Assembly (NCBI GenBank): GCA_052387905.1
Contig: JBQTIR010000016.1
Span: 62,001-126,000 of the forward strand
Length of the DNA: 64,000 nt
Origin: JBQTII01 sp052387905
Lineage (GTDB): Bacteria; Actinomycetota; Actinomycetes; Sporichthyales; Sporichthyaceae
Direction: 5' to 3'
A program made the position numbers and the translations under genes. This document shows positions 36,578 through 44,922 of the stretch, piece after piece; within the stretch, counting starts at the first letter, position 1, and each line of letters opens with the position of its first letter. A model generated the notes under the pieces. The model was not told the origin of the DNA. It saw nothing but the letters and a program-made list of their open reading frames with translations, and made no database searches.

Positions 36578-37837
36578 TCATGGTGCGGCCCGCAGCACGG
36601 TCGCACCCAGGACATGGCAGGCGCGCAACGCGAGCTCGACGTCGGCGCGATCAGGCTTGAACGGGCGCCCGCGCAGCGCCTCGGCCTTGGCGACCCGGTA
36701 CTGGACCGAGTTCTTGTGCAAGTTCAACGTGGCGGCGGCCGCGGTGTGGCTGGATCCGAGGTTGAGGAAGACCCGCACCGTCTCGCGCAGGCGCTGGGCG
36801 TTCTCGTCGTCGGCGGCCAGCCCGCCCAAGGTGTCGGCGATCCAGGTCCGGGTCGCCTCAAGATCAGCGCAGAGCAAGGCGATTGATCCAACCTCGGTGA
36901 AGGTGGTGACCGCGCTTGCGTTCCGGCCGGCAGCCACGGCGACCTGACGGGCCGCCAGCGCCTGGCGGTGCGAGTCCCGGAACCCTGCGGTCCCGTACCC
37001 CGGACGACCCAGGGCGACGCGCGGCGTCGCCCCACCGCGTCCGGTCAGCGCGAACACGACCGGTCCCAGGTCGTCGAACTCGTCAGCTGCTCCCAACCAG
37101 AGCACCGCGCTGGCTTCGTCCGTGGGCAGCAGCAGGTGTACCCCGGAGCAGGCGGCTGCCGCTGCAGCTGCGGCCCGGTCCAGGCGGAACAGATCGGTGT
37201 CGCTACCGCGTTCGTCGAACCAGAGCAGCGCCGCGAGATGGTTCTGGCGCAGGCGGTAGCCCAGCGCGGCCTCGGTCTCATCCAGATCCAGGTCGGCGCC
37301 GTCCAGCAGAGCTCGGATCCGGGCGGAACGGGCCATCGAGTGTTGCTGGGACCAGGCGTGGCGCTCGTCCTCGTACGCGAGCACGAGGGCCTCGGAGATC
37401 GTGTCGACGTACGCGGTGGTGGTGCGCAGCAGGGCCACGCTCGCGGCGGCGGCATCGGCAGTATCCAGGTGAGGCTCGGCAGCAATCTCGGCCAGCAGGA
37501 TCTCGACGAATCCCGAACTGCCGAGGCGGTACGCGCGCAGCAGCGCGGAGACGGGGATCCCCCGCTGAGCCAGACGCCGGGCGTACTTCGTCGCCGCGGC
37601 AGGTGCCCCGAGCGAGCGCGGGTCGACACCGTGCTCGAGGACGTGCAGGCCGGCGGCCACGCTTTCGTTCGTCGAAGCGTTCAGCAGCTCGAGCATGTCG
37701 TCGTCGTGGGGTAGCGGGTCGATCTCCGCGGCGAGGATCTTGGCGAGTTCGTCGGCCAGGGCGCCGCGCGAGCGGGCGACCCGGGCGGCGGTCGCGGAGA
37801 CCCGTTCGCGCGCCCTCTTTTCGGTGTCGTCGTTCAC
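36578..37837 (-). CDS. PucR family transcriptional regulator
   Basis: 419 residues. The C-terminal PucR helix-turn-helix is plain (VRVFLNLGSSHTAAAATLNL followed by HKNSVQYRVAKAEAL). The N-terminal 150 residues form a helical sensor-like domain (LRAYRLGSSGFVEILLAEIA), with a GGDEF-like middle domain. Regulators of this type respond to metabolites. It is the last gene of ABC locus B, 31 bases after the small membrane protein, suggesting feedback on that operon. GTG start. Confidence 0.88.
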   Translation of the reverse strand: MNDDTEKRARERVSATAARVARSRGALADELAKILAAEIDPLPHDDDMLELLNASTNESVAAGLHVLEHGVDPRSLGAPAAATKYARRLAQRGIPVSALLRAYRLGSSGFVEILLAEIAAEPHLDTADAAAASVALLRTTTAYVDTISEALVLAYEDERHAWSQQHSMARSARIRALLDGADLDLDETEAALGYRLRQNHLAALLWFDERGSDTDLFRLDRAAAAAAAACSGVHLLLPTDEASAVLWLGAADEFDDLGPVVFALTGRGGATPRVALGRPGYGTAGFRDSHRQALAARQVAVAAGRNASAVTTFTEVGSIALLCADLEATRTWIADTLGGLAADDENAQRLRETVRVFLNLGSSHTAAAATLNLHKNSVQYRVAKAEALRGRPFKPDRADVELALRACHVLGATVLRAAP

Positions 37838-37868
37838 CGTCGCACCGCGGCGAGGACACCGACCAGCG

Positions 37869-38243
37869 TCATGGCAGGGCCGAAGTGCTCATCGGCTCGC
37901 GGCGGTGGCTCGGGCTCGGGTCGGTGATCTCCAGGTCGAGGGTGGCGCCCTCGAGGAAGGCGCGAAGCTCCGCCATCGCGGCCTCCTTCCACTCCTCCAA
38001 GGTCTCGGTGACGGCAGCCGAACGCCGGGCCTGCTCGCGCATCTGCTCCTTGATCATCACGATCGCGCCGAGCGCGATCAGCGCGAGACCGAGCACGCCA
38101 CCGGAGGCCAGGTAGGGCAGCTGCAGGACGATCTCCTCCTCGTTGCGGACCCCGAGGTAGCCGAGCAGGACGCACACCAGTCCGGCGAGGACGAGCGCGC
38201 CGGCAAGCGCGGTGTATCCGAGATCGCGAAGTCGATCGTTCAT
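37869..38243 (-). CDS. Small two-helix membrane protein (QLPY family, locus B)
   Basis: 124 residues. Two helices (about 10-31 and 44-65) flank a loop with VLQLPYLASGG, matching AKQLPYVISSG in the locus A protein at 16865, and the motif LLGYLGV matches VIGWVGV there. A charged helix follows (KEQMREQARRSAAV) and a longer tail. ATG 38243 follows a GGAG site. The function is unknown; its repeated presence next to the anchored surface protein suggests a joint complex. Confidence 0.85.
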   Translation of the reverse strand: MNDRLRDLGYTALAGALVLAGLVCVLLGYLGVRNEEEIVLQLPYLASGGVLGLALIALGAIVMIKEQMREQARRSAAVTETLEEWKEAAMAELRAFLEGATLDLEITDPSPSHRREPMSTSALP

Positions 38244-38274
38244 GGCATATCTCCGTGACTGCTAGTTCGGGTGC

Positions 38275-39624
38275 TTAGACCGGGCGCTTGCGAAGGAGAA
38301 GGAGCACTCCGCCGAGTGCGATGAGAGCGGCGAGCAGGATGAACTCGTAGGAGTCCCGCACCTGTTGAGGCAGCGGGTCGGACACCCGCGCGGGCAGCAC
38401 AAACTCCAGGTCGCCGGCTGCCACCTGATCGCCGGTAACCGGGGCGAGGGGCACGGTCGGGATCTCGGCGGGGGTGGCGGGGGCCAAGGGCGGGAGGCCG
38501 GTGGCGATCTCGTCGGTGGGAAGGGCGTCCCCGCCGGAGTTCTCGTTGGCCGGCGCGGCGACCTCCGCGACGTCGGTCGGGGCCCCGCCTGCGGTCGGGG
38601 GCGGGCCCAACGCCGCGCGCGTGCGGGAGGTCGCCGCGGCACTGACACTGGCGACGGTGTAGGTCTGGTCGGATCCGATGTCACTGGGCCGGGGGAGCGC
38701 TTCGGGCGCTTGGGTGCGGAACACGAACGCGCCACCGGACAGCGACGCGCCATCAGCGGTGACCGTTTCCGATCGCGGTGTCGGCAGGAACGTCAGGCCC
38801 TGGTCGGCGAACGCCTTCAGTGCGGCGGTGACACCTGCCATGGCAGAGGCGGGGATGGCAACCTGGTCATCGACGCTGATGCCGTTCTCGTCGACGTTCA
38901 CCGGGACCCCGGCAAGTTGCGCGCCATACACCCGGGTCTGCAGGGCGGTGACGGGTTTCTTGCCCGGAGCGATCGTGACGGTCGCCAGGCTGCTCGCCGA
39001 GGCGATGGACAGCTGGGTTCCGGGCGGCCCGATCAGGATGTCCTGAACGGTGGCGACTGCCTTGCTGATCACCGTGCCGTCCTCGGTGACCCGGCTGTCG
39101 GCCGAGGACGTGGCGTAACCGTTGCTGTAGAACGGGCTCGTCACCGCCTGGCCTGCGGCGCTCGCCGCGGCGGTCGGGGCCTCGTCCGCGCTGGCGACCA
39201 GGTCGAAGTTGCGCGCCTCGCCGTTACCGCCGCCGCCGCTGCGTCCGCCGGAGAAGGTCGCCTCTCGGGGGGTGCCCTCCTGAGGGGGGTCCTGCGCCAT
39301 GATGACCGAGGGCATCGAGGTGATCGTGCCGGGCGGTGCGGAGCTGACGACGAACAGGTCGCCGAGCTCGCCGAGGGTGAAACCCGCAGCTAGGGCGCGG
39401 GCCTTGCCCAGGTCGACCGAGGTCTTGGAGAACAGGGCCCCGCCAAACGTTTCGGCCGGGACCCGGCTGTCGACCCCGTAAGGGGTGGCGGTGGCGTTGG
39501 CACTGAACACCGCGAGCTGGTCCTGGGCACTGGCGGTCTGGCCCGGCAACGTGACTGTGCCGAGCGCCACCGCCCCGACCGCCAAGGATCCCGCGGCAGC
39601 TCGCCGTGCGCGTCGCGTTCTCAC
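38275..39624 (-). CDS. Secreted, C-terminally membrane-anchored protein of ABC locus B (unnamed family)
   Basis: 449 residues. Signal peptide with twin basic start and probable cleavage after A-S-A (31-33). The mature region is Ser/Thr/Val/Ala-rich with blocks that line up with the locus A protein: an acidic DENGISVDDQ strand region, the helix AALKAFADQGLTFL, and a Gly-rich strand after SETVTADGASLSGG. A Pro-rich stalk leads to a C-terminal helix (YEFILLAALIALGGVLLLL) and a basic RKRPV end. GTG 39624 overlaps the livF stop (GTGA), so it is translated together with the transporter. Confidence 0.85.
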   Translation of the reverse strand: MRTRRARRAAAGSLAVGAVALGTVTLPGQTASAQDQLAVFSANATATPYGVDSRVPAETFGGALFSKTSVDLGKARALAAGFTLGELGDLFVVSSAPPGTITSMPSVIMAQDPPQEGTPREATFSGGRSGGGGNGEARNFDLVASADEAPTAAASAAGQAVTSPFYSNGYATSSADSRVTEDGTVISKAVATVQDILIGPPGTQLSIASASSLATVTIAPGKKPVTALQTRVYGAQLAGVPVNVDENGISVDDQVAIPASAMAGVTAALKAFADQGLTFLPTPRSETVTADGASLSGGAFVFRTQAPEALPRPSDIGSDQTYTVASVSAAATSRTRAALGPPPTAGGAPTDVAEVAAPANENSGGDALPTDEIATGLPPLAPATPAEIPTVPLAPVTGDQVAAGDLEFVLPARVSDPLPQQVRDSYEFILLAALIALGGVLLLLRKRPV

Positions 39625-40382
39625 AGGTATGCCTCCTCGACGGCGCCCACGCGCACGGCAGCGGCCGGGGTGCCGCTGTAAGCCACACGGCCCTTCTTCA
39701 GCACGTAAATCCGGTCCGCGATCGCCAGTGCCCGGTGCACGAACTGCTCGATCAACAGCACCGACAGTCCGGCCTTGTTCAGCTCCAGCATGCGCTCCAG
39801 GATCTCGTCGACGATCAACGGCGAGAGTCCGAGGCTGAGCTCGTCGATGAGCAGCAGCTGCGGGTCGCTCATCAGGGCCCGGGAGATCGCGAGCATCTGC
39901 TGCTCGCCGCCGGACAGCGACCCGGCCGCCTGCTGGCGCCGTTCCTTGAGCCGGGGGAAGTCGTCATAGGCCTTCGCCAGCCGTGCCTCGACGTCCTTCG
40001 GTTGGCGGCGGACGTTCCACGCGCCCAAGCGCAAGTTCTCGACCACGCTCATCTCGGGGAAGACCCTGCGGCCCTCGGGCACGTGGGCGAGTCCGGCGCG
40101 CACCGCCCCGCCCGCGCCCTGCCCGTCGATGCGCCGGCCGTCGACCTTGACCGTGCCGGCACTGGGCCGGACCAGGCCGGTCAGGCCGCGCAGGGTGGAG
40201 GTCTTGCCGGCGCCATTGGGTCCGAGCAGGGCGACGATCTCCCCGCGGGCCACCTGCAGCGAGAGGCCGCGCACGGCGACGACCGATCCGTAGGCCACGT
40301 CCATGGTGCGGACGGCGAGCAGGGGGGTCGGCCGTGTTCGCAAGGCTGCTGCCACATTGGCTCGCTCGCTGCGCTCGCTCAC
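39621..40382 (-). CDS. ABC transporter ATP-binding protein, LivF type (locus B)
   Basis: 253 residues. Walker A GPNGAGKTSTL, signature LSGGEQQMLAIS, Walker B LLIDELSLGLSP, then LIEQFVHRAL. GTG 40382 overlaps the livG stop by 4 bases. The resulting N-terminal 26 residues begin with S-E-R-S-E-R-A-N-V, encoded by a GCGAGCGAGCGCAGC-type repeat; a later start near the conserved LAVRTMDVAYG could be used instead. Confidence 0.92.
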   Translation of the reverse strand: MSERSERANVAAALRTRPTPLLAVRTMDVAYGSVVAVRGLSLQVARGEIVALLGPNGAGKTSTLRGLTGLVRPSAGTVKVDGRRIDGQGAGGAVRAGLAHVPEGRRVFPEMSVVENLRLGAWNVRRQPKDVEARLAKAYDDFPRLKERRQQAAGSLSGGEQQMLAISRALMSDPQLLLIDELSLGLSPLIVDEILERMLELNKAGLSVLLIEQFVHRALAIADRIYVLKKGRVAYSGTPAAAVRVGAVEEAYL

Positions 40383-41152
40383 ACGGCCTCCTGCACGGCT
40401 GAACCGAGGTACGCGGCGCGCACCTCGGCGTTGGTCCGGATCTCCTCCGGCAGGCCCTGGGCCAGCAACTTGCCGAAGTTGAGCACGTAGACCCGGTCGG
40501 AGATGGCCAGGACCATGCCGACGTCGTGTTCGATGATGAGCACGGACATGCCTCGCTCGCGCGCGATCCTGGCGAGTACTTGCCCGAAGTATTCCGATTC
40601 GCGGCTGTCCATGCCGGCCGCCGGCTCGTCGACGAGCAGCACCTCCGGTTCCAGGACGATCGCGCGGGCGACCTCGACCATCCGCTGGGTCCCGTAGGGC
40701 AGGTCCCCGACGGGGGCGGCGAGCACAGCGTTGAGACCGCACTGCTCGGCGACCTGGTGCGAAAGCCGGCGGGCGGATTTCTCGGCCGCCCGGGCCAGCC
40801 CGAGCGCGCCGCGCAGCGCGCCCGCGCCGTAGCGGCGGTGCCGGCCCAGCAGCAGGTTCTCCTCGACTGACAGGTGTTTGAACAACTGGGCCTGCTGAAA
40901 GGTGCGCGCGATGCCGAGGCGGGCCCGCTCGCTCGCGGGCAGGGCCGTGATGTCGCGGCCGTTCAGGCTCACGGTGCCCGAGGTGAGGGACTGGGCACCC
41001 GTCAGGCAGTTGAACAGGGTTGTCTTGCCCGCGCCGTTCGGTCCGATCAGGCCGACGATCTCGCCTGGTTCCACGTCGACGTCGATGCTGTCGTTGGCGA
41101 CCAGGCCCGAGTACCGCTTGGTCATCCCGCGGCCGACCAGGTGCCCACTCAT
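40379..41152 (-). CDS. ABC transporter ATP-binding protein, LivG type (locus B)
   Basis: 257 residues. Walker A GPNGAGKTTLFN, Q-loop region FQQAQLFKHLSV, signature LPYGTQRMVEVAR (G-T-Q in place of S-G-G, as usual for LivG), Walker B VLLVDEPAAGMD, switch IIEHDVGMV. Start ATG 41152 overlaps the livM stop (ATGA). Confidence 0.93.
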   Translation of the reverse strand: MSGHLVGRGMTKRYSGLVANDSIDVDVEPGEIVGLIGPNGAGKTTLFNCLTGAQSLTSGTVSLNGRDITALPASERARLGIARTFQQAQLFKHLSVEENLLLGRHRRYGAGALRGALGLARAAEKSARRLSHQVAEQCGLNAVLAAPVGDLPYGTQRMVEVARAIVLEPEVLLVDEPAAGMDSRESEYFGQVLARIARERGMSVLIIEHDVGMVLAISDRVYVLNFGKLLAQGLPEEIRTNAEVRAAYLGSAVQEAV

Positions 41153-42288
41153 CGCATGCTCCCGACGGTCGTGTGCTCATGCTCGGGTTCGCCGCGGATC
41201 AGTCGCACCCGCACCCGGGACCCGGCTCGCGGTGGTGCCGGGCCGGTGCGGGCGCGCAGTGCCGGCGGCGCAGTCGGGTCGGGTTCGTTCTCCTCGGCCG
41301 GCAGGAACGAGCCGTAGCGGATCGGCTCGCCGCGGAGCGCGTCGGTCAAGGCCTTGCGCGCCGTCTTCAGCATGCCGACGATGCCGTCCTGCCCCGAGAG
41401 CAGCACGATCAGCAGGACCGCGCTGGTGGCCAGGTAGATCCGCAGGTCGAATTGGTTGACCAGCGGTTGTCCGGTGGCCAGAAATGCGCCACCGACGAGC
41501 GCGCCGAGCAGGGCCTCCGCGCCGCCGAGCACCGGCATCGCGAGATAGAACAGCGACTGCAGGACGCCGAACTGGTCCGGGCCGGGGGTGGCCCGGAAGA
41601 GCATGCCGTAAAAGAGGCCGGCGATGGTGGCCAGGGCGGCGGAGGCGGCGAACACCCCGATCTTGTACGGCGCGATCTTGATCGCCATCGCCTGGGCCGC
41701 CGCCTCGGAGTCGCGGATGGCGAAGAGCACTCGACCGACGTCACTGCGTCGGGTGTTGTACGCCAGCAGCAGGGCGACGGCCAGCACGATCAGGACCGCG
41801 TAATAGAGCCCGCGGTCGGTCTGGGTGGACAGGCCCACCAAGGACTCCCGGGGCACCTCCTCGGCGTTGGAGTCGCGCAGTTGCGGCCGGGTGAAGAAGT
41901 ACCGCTGGCAGGCAAGGCCGAAGGCCAACGTGGTGATGGTCAGGTACACCCCGCGCAGGCGCAGCGAGGGGATGCCCAGCACGAGGCTGATCACGGCGCC
42001 CACCGCGCCGATGATCGGAACCGCGAGGATCAGGGGAACGTCGTTGTTGAGCAACTTCGCCCCGATGTAGCAGCCGAACCCGAGGAAGGCCGCGTGGCCC
42101 AGGGAGATCTGACCCGTCCAGCCGATGAGGATGACCAGGGACAGCCCGACCAGGGCGTAGATCGCGGACAGCGACCCGTAGAAGTGCGCCGTCTCCGAGG
42201 TGAACACCGGCCACAGGAGGAGGCCGAGGGCGATGACGGCGAACCCGACACGTTCCACCATCTTCGATGACGTCAGCAGGGTCAGCAT
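41149..42288 (-). CDS. HAAT ABC importer permease, LivM type (locus B)
   Basis: 379-residue membrane protein. LivM motifs: WTGQISLGHAAFLGFGCYIG, PSLRLRGVYLTITTLAFG, and RDSEAAAQAMAIKIAPYKIG, the cytoplasmic coupling segment. A C-terminal hydrophilic tail of about 50 residues extends past the membrane domain. Start ATG 42288 overlaps the livH stop by one base. Confidence 0.93.
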   Translation of the reverse strand: MLTLLTSSKMVERVGFAVIALGLLLWPVFTSETAHFYGSLSAIYALVGLSLVILIGWTGQISLGHAAFLGFGCYIGAKLLNNDVPLILAVPIIGAVGAVISLVLGIPSLRLRGVYLTITTLAFGLACQRYFFTRPQLRDSNAEEVPRESLVGLSTQTDRGLYYAVLIVLAVALLLAYNTRRSDVGRVLFAIRDSEAAAQAMAIKIAPYKIGVFAASAALATIAGLFYGMLFRATPGPDQFGVLQSLFYLAMPVLGGAEALLGALVGGAFLATGQPLVNQFDLRIYLATSAVLLIVLLSGQDGIVGMLKTARKALTDALRGEPIRYGSFLPAEENEPDPTAPPALRARTGPAPPRAGSRVRVRLIRGEPEHEHTTVGSMR

Positions 42289-43166
42289 CAGAACTCCGCC
42301 ACGACGTCGAGTTGAGGCTTGCCGGCCCGGGCGGCGAGCACCGCCAGCAGGGAGGCGAAGACCAGGAGCTCACCGATGCCCGGGGTGTTCACGTAGCCCT
42401 GGCTGAAGCTGAAGATCAGCCCGACCGCGAGGCCGCCCACCATGGCGAGCGGCAGGCTGTTGAAGCCACCGAGCGCAGCGGCAACAAGGCTGGAGATCAG
42501 CACGAAGGTGAGGCTGATCTGGTCGAGGCTGTTGAGGTGAATGAACATCAGCCCGGCCAACGCTGCGCTCGCGCCGCCGATCGCCCAGACCAGCGTGATG
42601 ATGGAGTTGACCGGCAGCCCGACGATCCGGGCCGCGCCCGCGTCCTGCGCGATGGCGGTGACGCCGGCGCCGAGCCAGGTGCGGGCGAGTAGCACGTACA
42701 GCCCGCCGGCCAGCAGCAGCACCATGGCGGCGGTGGCCAACTGGTGCACCGTCACGCCGGTGGAGCCGACCCGGATCACCTTGTCCGAGAACACCGAGGC
42801 GATGACCGGGGTGTTGGGGCCCCAGAGCTGGACGGTGAGCTCGGAGAACAGCAGCAAGACACCGGTGGTGACCGTGAGGGTGGCCAGCGATCCCCGGGTG
42901 CGGACCGGGCGGACCGCGAGCCGCTCCACACCCGCGCCAAGGACGGCGCCGGTCGCGATCGCGCCGACGGTGGCCAGCGCGACATGCAGACCGAGGTCGC
43001 CCATCAGCACGTAATGGAAGATGAAGGCGGAGAGCACCCCGATGGCACCCGCGGACAGGTTGATCACCCGGCTGACCCGGTAGGTGATCACGACTCCGAG
43101 GGCGACCAACGCGTAGATGGTGCCGTTGGCCAGGCCGGCGACGAGGTAGCCGAAAAACTCACTCAT
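42288..43166 (-). CDS. HAAT ABC importer permease, LivH type (locus B)
   Basis: 292-residue membrane protein with the LivH N-terminal signature GLANGTIYALVALGVVITYR followed by VINLSAGAIGVLSAF, and the conserved coupling segment AIAQDAGAARIVGLPVNSI. ATG 43166 overlaps the lipoprotein stop (ATGA); an upstream in-frame extension has no hydrophobic or family support. Confidence 0.93.
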   Translation of the reverse strand: MSEFFGYLVAGLANGTIYALVALGVVITYRVSRVINLSAGAIGVLSAFIFHYVLMGDLGLHVALATVGAIATGAVLGAGVERLAVRPVRTRGSLATLTVTTGVLLLFSELTVQLWGPNTPVIASVFSDKVIRVGSTGVTVHQLATAAMVLLLAGGLYVLLARTWLGAGVTAIAQDAGAARIVGLPVNSIITLVWAIGGASAALAGLMFIHLNSLDQISLTFVLISSLVAAALGGFNSLPLAMVGGLAVGLIFSFSQGYVNTPGIGELLVFASLLAVLAARAGKPQLDVVAEF

Positions 43167-44749
43167 CCGCGGCGAGTGCGTCGCGTCGTGGTGCGGGCGG
43201 CCTGGCCGGCCGGGGCGGCGACGAGGGGAACCAGGTCGGCGTTGCGCACGCCGCTCTGGGCACCCTTCGCGCCCTTGACCCCGAAGCGCTGGGTGGCCGG
43301 CTGCCACACCAGGTTGTCATCGGCTTTGAACATCTGCCCGCTGGCCGTGCTCGCGCCGAGGTCGGCGAAGTTCAGCTTGAGGCCGAACCCGGTGTCGTAG
43401 TCGTCCATCTTGTTCATCTGCGCCACCAGGGCCTCGCGGGTCACCTTGGGGCCGATGGCGCGCAGCGCGTCGACGATCGCCTTGGCCCCGACGTAAGTGG
43501 CCTGCTCGTAGAAGTGGTGGAAGGTCTGCGGGAAGTAGAACTCGGTGATCTGCCGGTACTGCTTCACCCCGGGTGCCTCGGCCTTGTAGAAGTCCCAGAA
43601 CGAGAAGCCGTACATGCCCTTGCCGTTGGAGCCGGCGGCCTGCGGGACGTCGTCGGCGAGCACGAAACCGCCGATGAACGTCGGCTTCCAGCCCACGCGC
43701 TGGGCGGCCTGGATGAACTTGACCGTGTTCACCGGGTCGTTGCAGAACAGCACACCCTCGACACCGGAATTGCGCAGCTTGGCCACCTGGTTGTCCAGGC
43801 TGGTCTCGATGGTGCCGTTCGGTGCGGTGTCCACCACCTGACCGCCCTGGGCGGCTGCGGTCTTCTTCGCCTGCTCGGTGCACTCGGGTCCGGCGACGTC
43901 GTTGAGGAACGAGACGCCGAGTTTCTTCAGCTTGAGCTGCGCGACGGTGAACTGCGTGATCAACGCGCCGACGTCGGTGCCGCGCAACTGGCTGGGGAAC
44001 ATCCACGGGCTGTTGAACTCCTCGGCGTACAGGCCCGAGGAGCCGACCCAGGGGAGCTTCTGGCGCGCGAGGGTGGGCGGCACGATGTCGAGGTTGAAGT
44101 CCAGGGACGGGCCCATCATGAAGACCTTGTCCTGGTTGGCGAGCTTGTTCAGGCAGCCTGACGTCCCGTCAGCGGTGCCGGCGGTGTCGCAGGTGACGAA
44201 CTCGATCTTGCGCCCGCAGATCCCGCCCTGGTCGTTGATGAAGTTGAAATAGGCCCGGGGGGCGTTCTCGGAGACCTGGCCGTACTTGTCCAGAAAGCCG
44301 CCGTTGAAGAAGGTGCCACCGATCTTGATCGTGGACTCGGTCACGCCGGTGTCCGTCGCCCCGCCGTTTCCGCCGGCCGGCGCCGCCGCCTTGCATGCAC
44401 CGGGTGCGGCGGCAGCGGTCGTGGTCTCGGTGGAGGCGGGTTGCTTCTTACCGCCCGGCTTCGCCGCCGTCGGCTCGTTTGCCCCGGGTTTGCCCGGCTT
44501 GGCGGGGCCGACGGCCGCGGGCACCTCGGCCCCTGGCGCGGTCGGCAAGGTCGGAGCGCTCGCTCCGGTGACGGGATCGGGGACCACGGCGGGGGCGGCC
44601 GGTCCGGCGACGGACCTCGCCGCCTCGGCTGCGTTCTTCGCGGCGACTGCCTGCTTGACCTCCTGGGATGCCCCGCACCCGGCGAGCAGAGCGAGTGCTG
44701 CGGTGAGGGATACCAGTCGCGCGGGGTTCTGGACGCGATGCAGATTCAC
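43163..44749 (-). CDS. HAAT-type substrate-binding lipoprotein (locus B)
   Basis: 528 residues. Lipobox LLAGCG at about residues 22-27, then a long Pro/Ala/Gly/Lys-rich linker, and a Peripla_BP_6 domain from about residue 140 (STIKIGGTFFNGGFLDKYGQ). Cys pairs (GICGRKIEFVTC, GPECTEQ, GVLFCNDP) suggest disulfides. The C-terminus is unusually Arg/Thr-rich. It is the first gene of the locus B operon; a CRP-type site lies about 70 bases upstream of its ATG. Confidence 0.92.
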   Translation of the reverse strand: MNLHRVQNPARLVSLTAALALLAGCGASQEVKQAVAAKNAAEAARSVAGPAAPAVVPDPVTGASAPTLPTAPGAEVPAAVGPAKPGKPGANEPTAAKPGGKKQPASTETTTAAAAPGACKAAAPAGGNGGATDTGVTESTIKIGGTFFNGGFLDKYGQVSENAPRAYFNFINDQGGICGRKIEFVTCDTAGTADGTSGCLNKLANQDKVFMMGPSLDFNLDIVPPTLARQKLPWVGSSGLYAEEFNSPWMFPSQLRGTDVGALITQFTVAQLKLKKLGVSFLNDVAGPECTEQAKKTAAAQGGQVVDTAPNGTIETSLDNQVAKLRNSGVEGVLFCNDPVNTVKFIQAAQRVGWKPTFIGGFVLADDVPQAAGSNGKGMYGFSFWDFYKAEAPGVKQYRQITEFYFPQTFHHFYEQATYVGAKAIVDALRAIGPKVTREALVAQMNKMDDYDTGFGLKLNFADLGASTASGQMFKADDNLVWQPATQRFGVKGAKGAQSGVRNADLVPLVAAPAGQAARTTTRRTRRG

Positions 44750-44820
44750 GGGAACGCTCCGGATGCTCGATGTGCGCGCGGACGTGGGGCGCGGCGCAGA
44801 ATTTCAGGTTACGGGGGAAA

Positions 44821-44836
44821 AGTGACCGAGCTCACT
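44821..44836. promoter_or_regulatory. CRP/FNR-type site upstream of ABC locus B
   Basis: AGTGA-CCGAGC-TCACT: a symmetric GTGA-N6-TCAC motif, the classic CRP-family spacing, about 71 bases upstream of the lipoprotein start at 44749. The inner CCGAGC/GAGCTC is also partly symmetric. Confidence 0.5.
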
Positions 44837-44890
44837 GTGGCGACAGCACAAGATACGGCTCCGCGGTCGGGCTTCAAGCCCACCTCGTCG

Positions 44891-44914
44891 TGCCCCCACT
44901 ACAAGAGGGGGGCA
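44891..44914 (-). terminator. Hairpin after the FAD oxidoreductase gene
   Basis: Arms TGCCCCC (44891-44897) and GGGGGCA (44908-44914), 10-base loop, starting 9 bases past the stop of the minus-strand gene at 44923. It separates that gene from the ABC locus B promoter. Confidence 0.55.
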
Positions 44915-44922
44915 TGAGGCGG

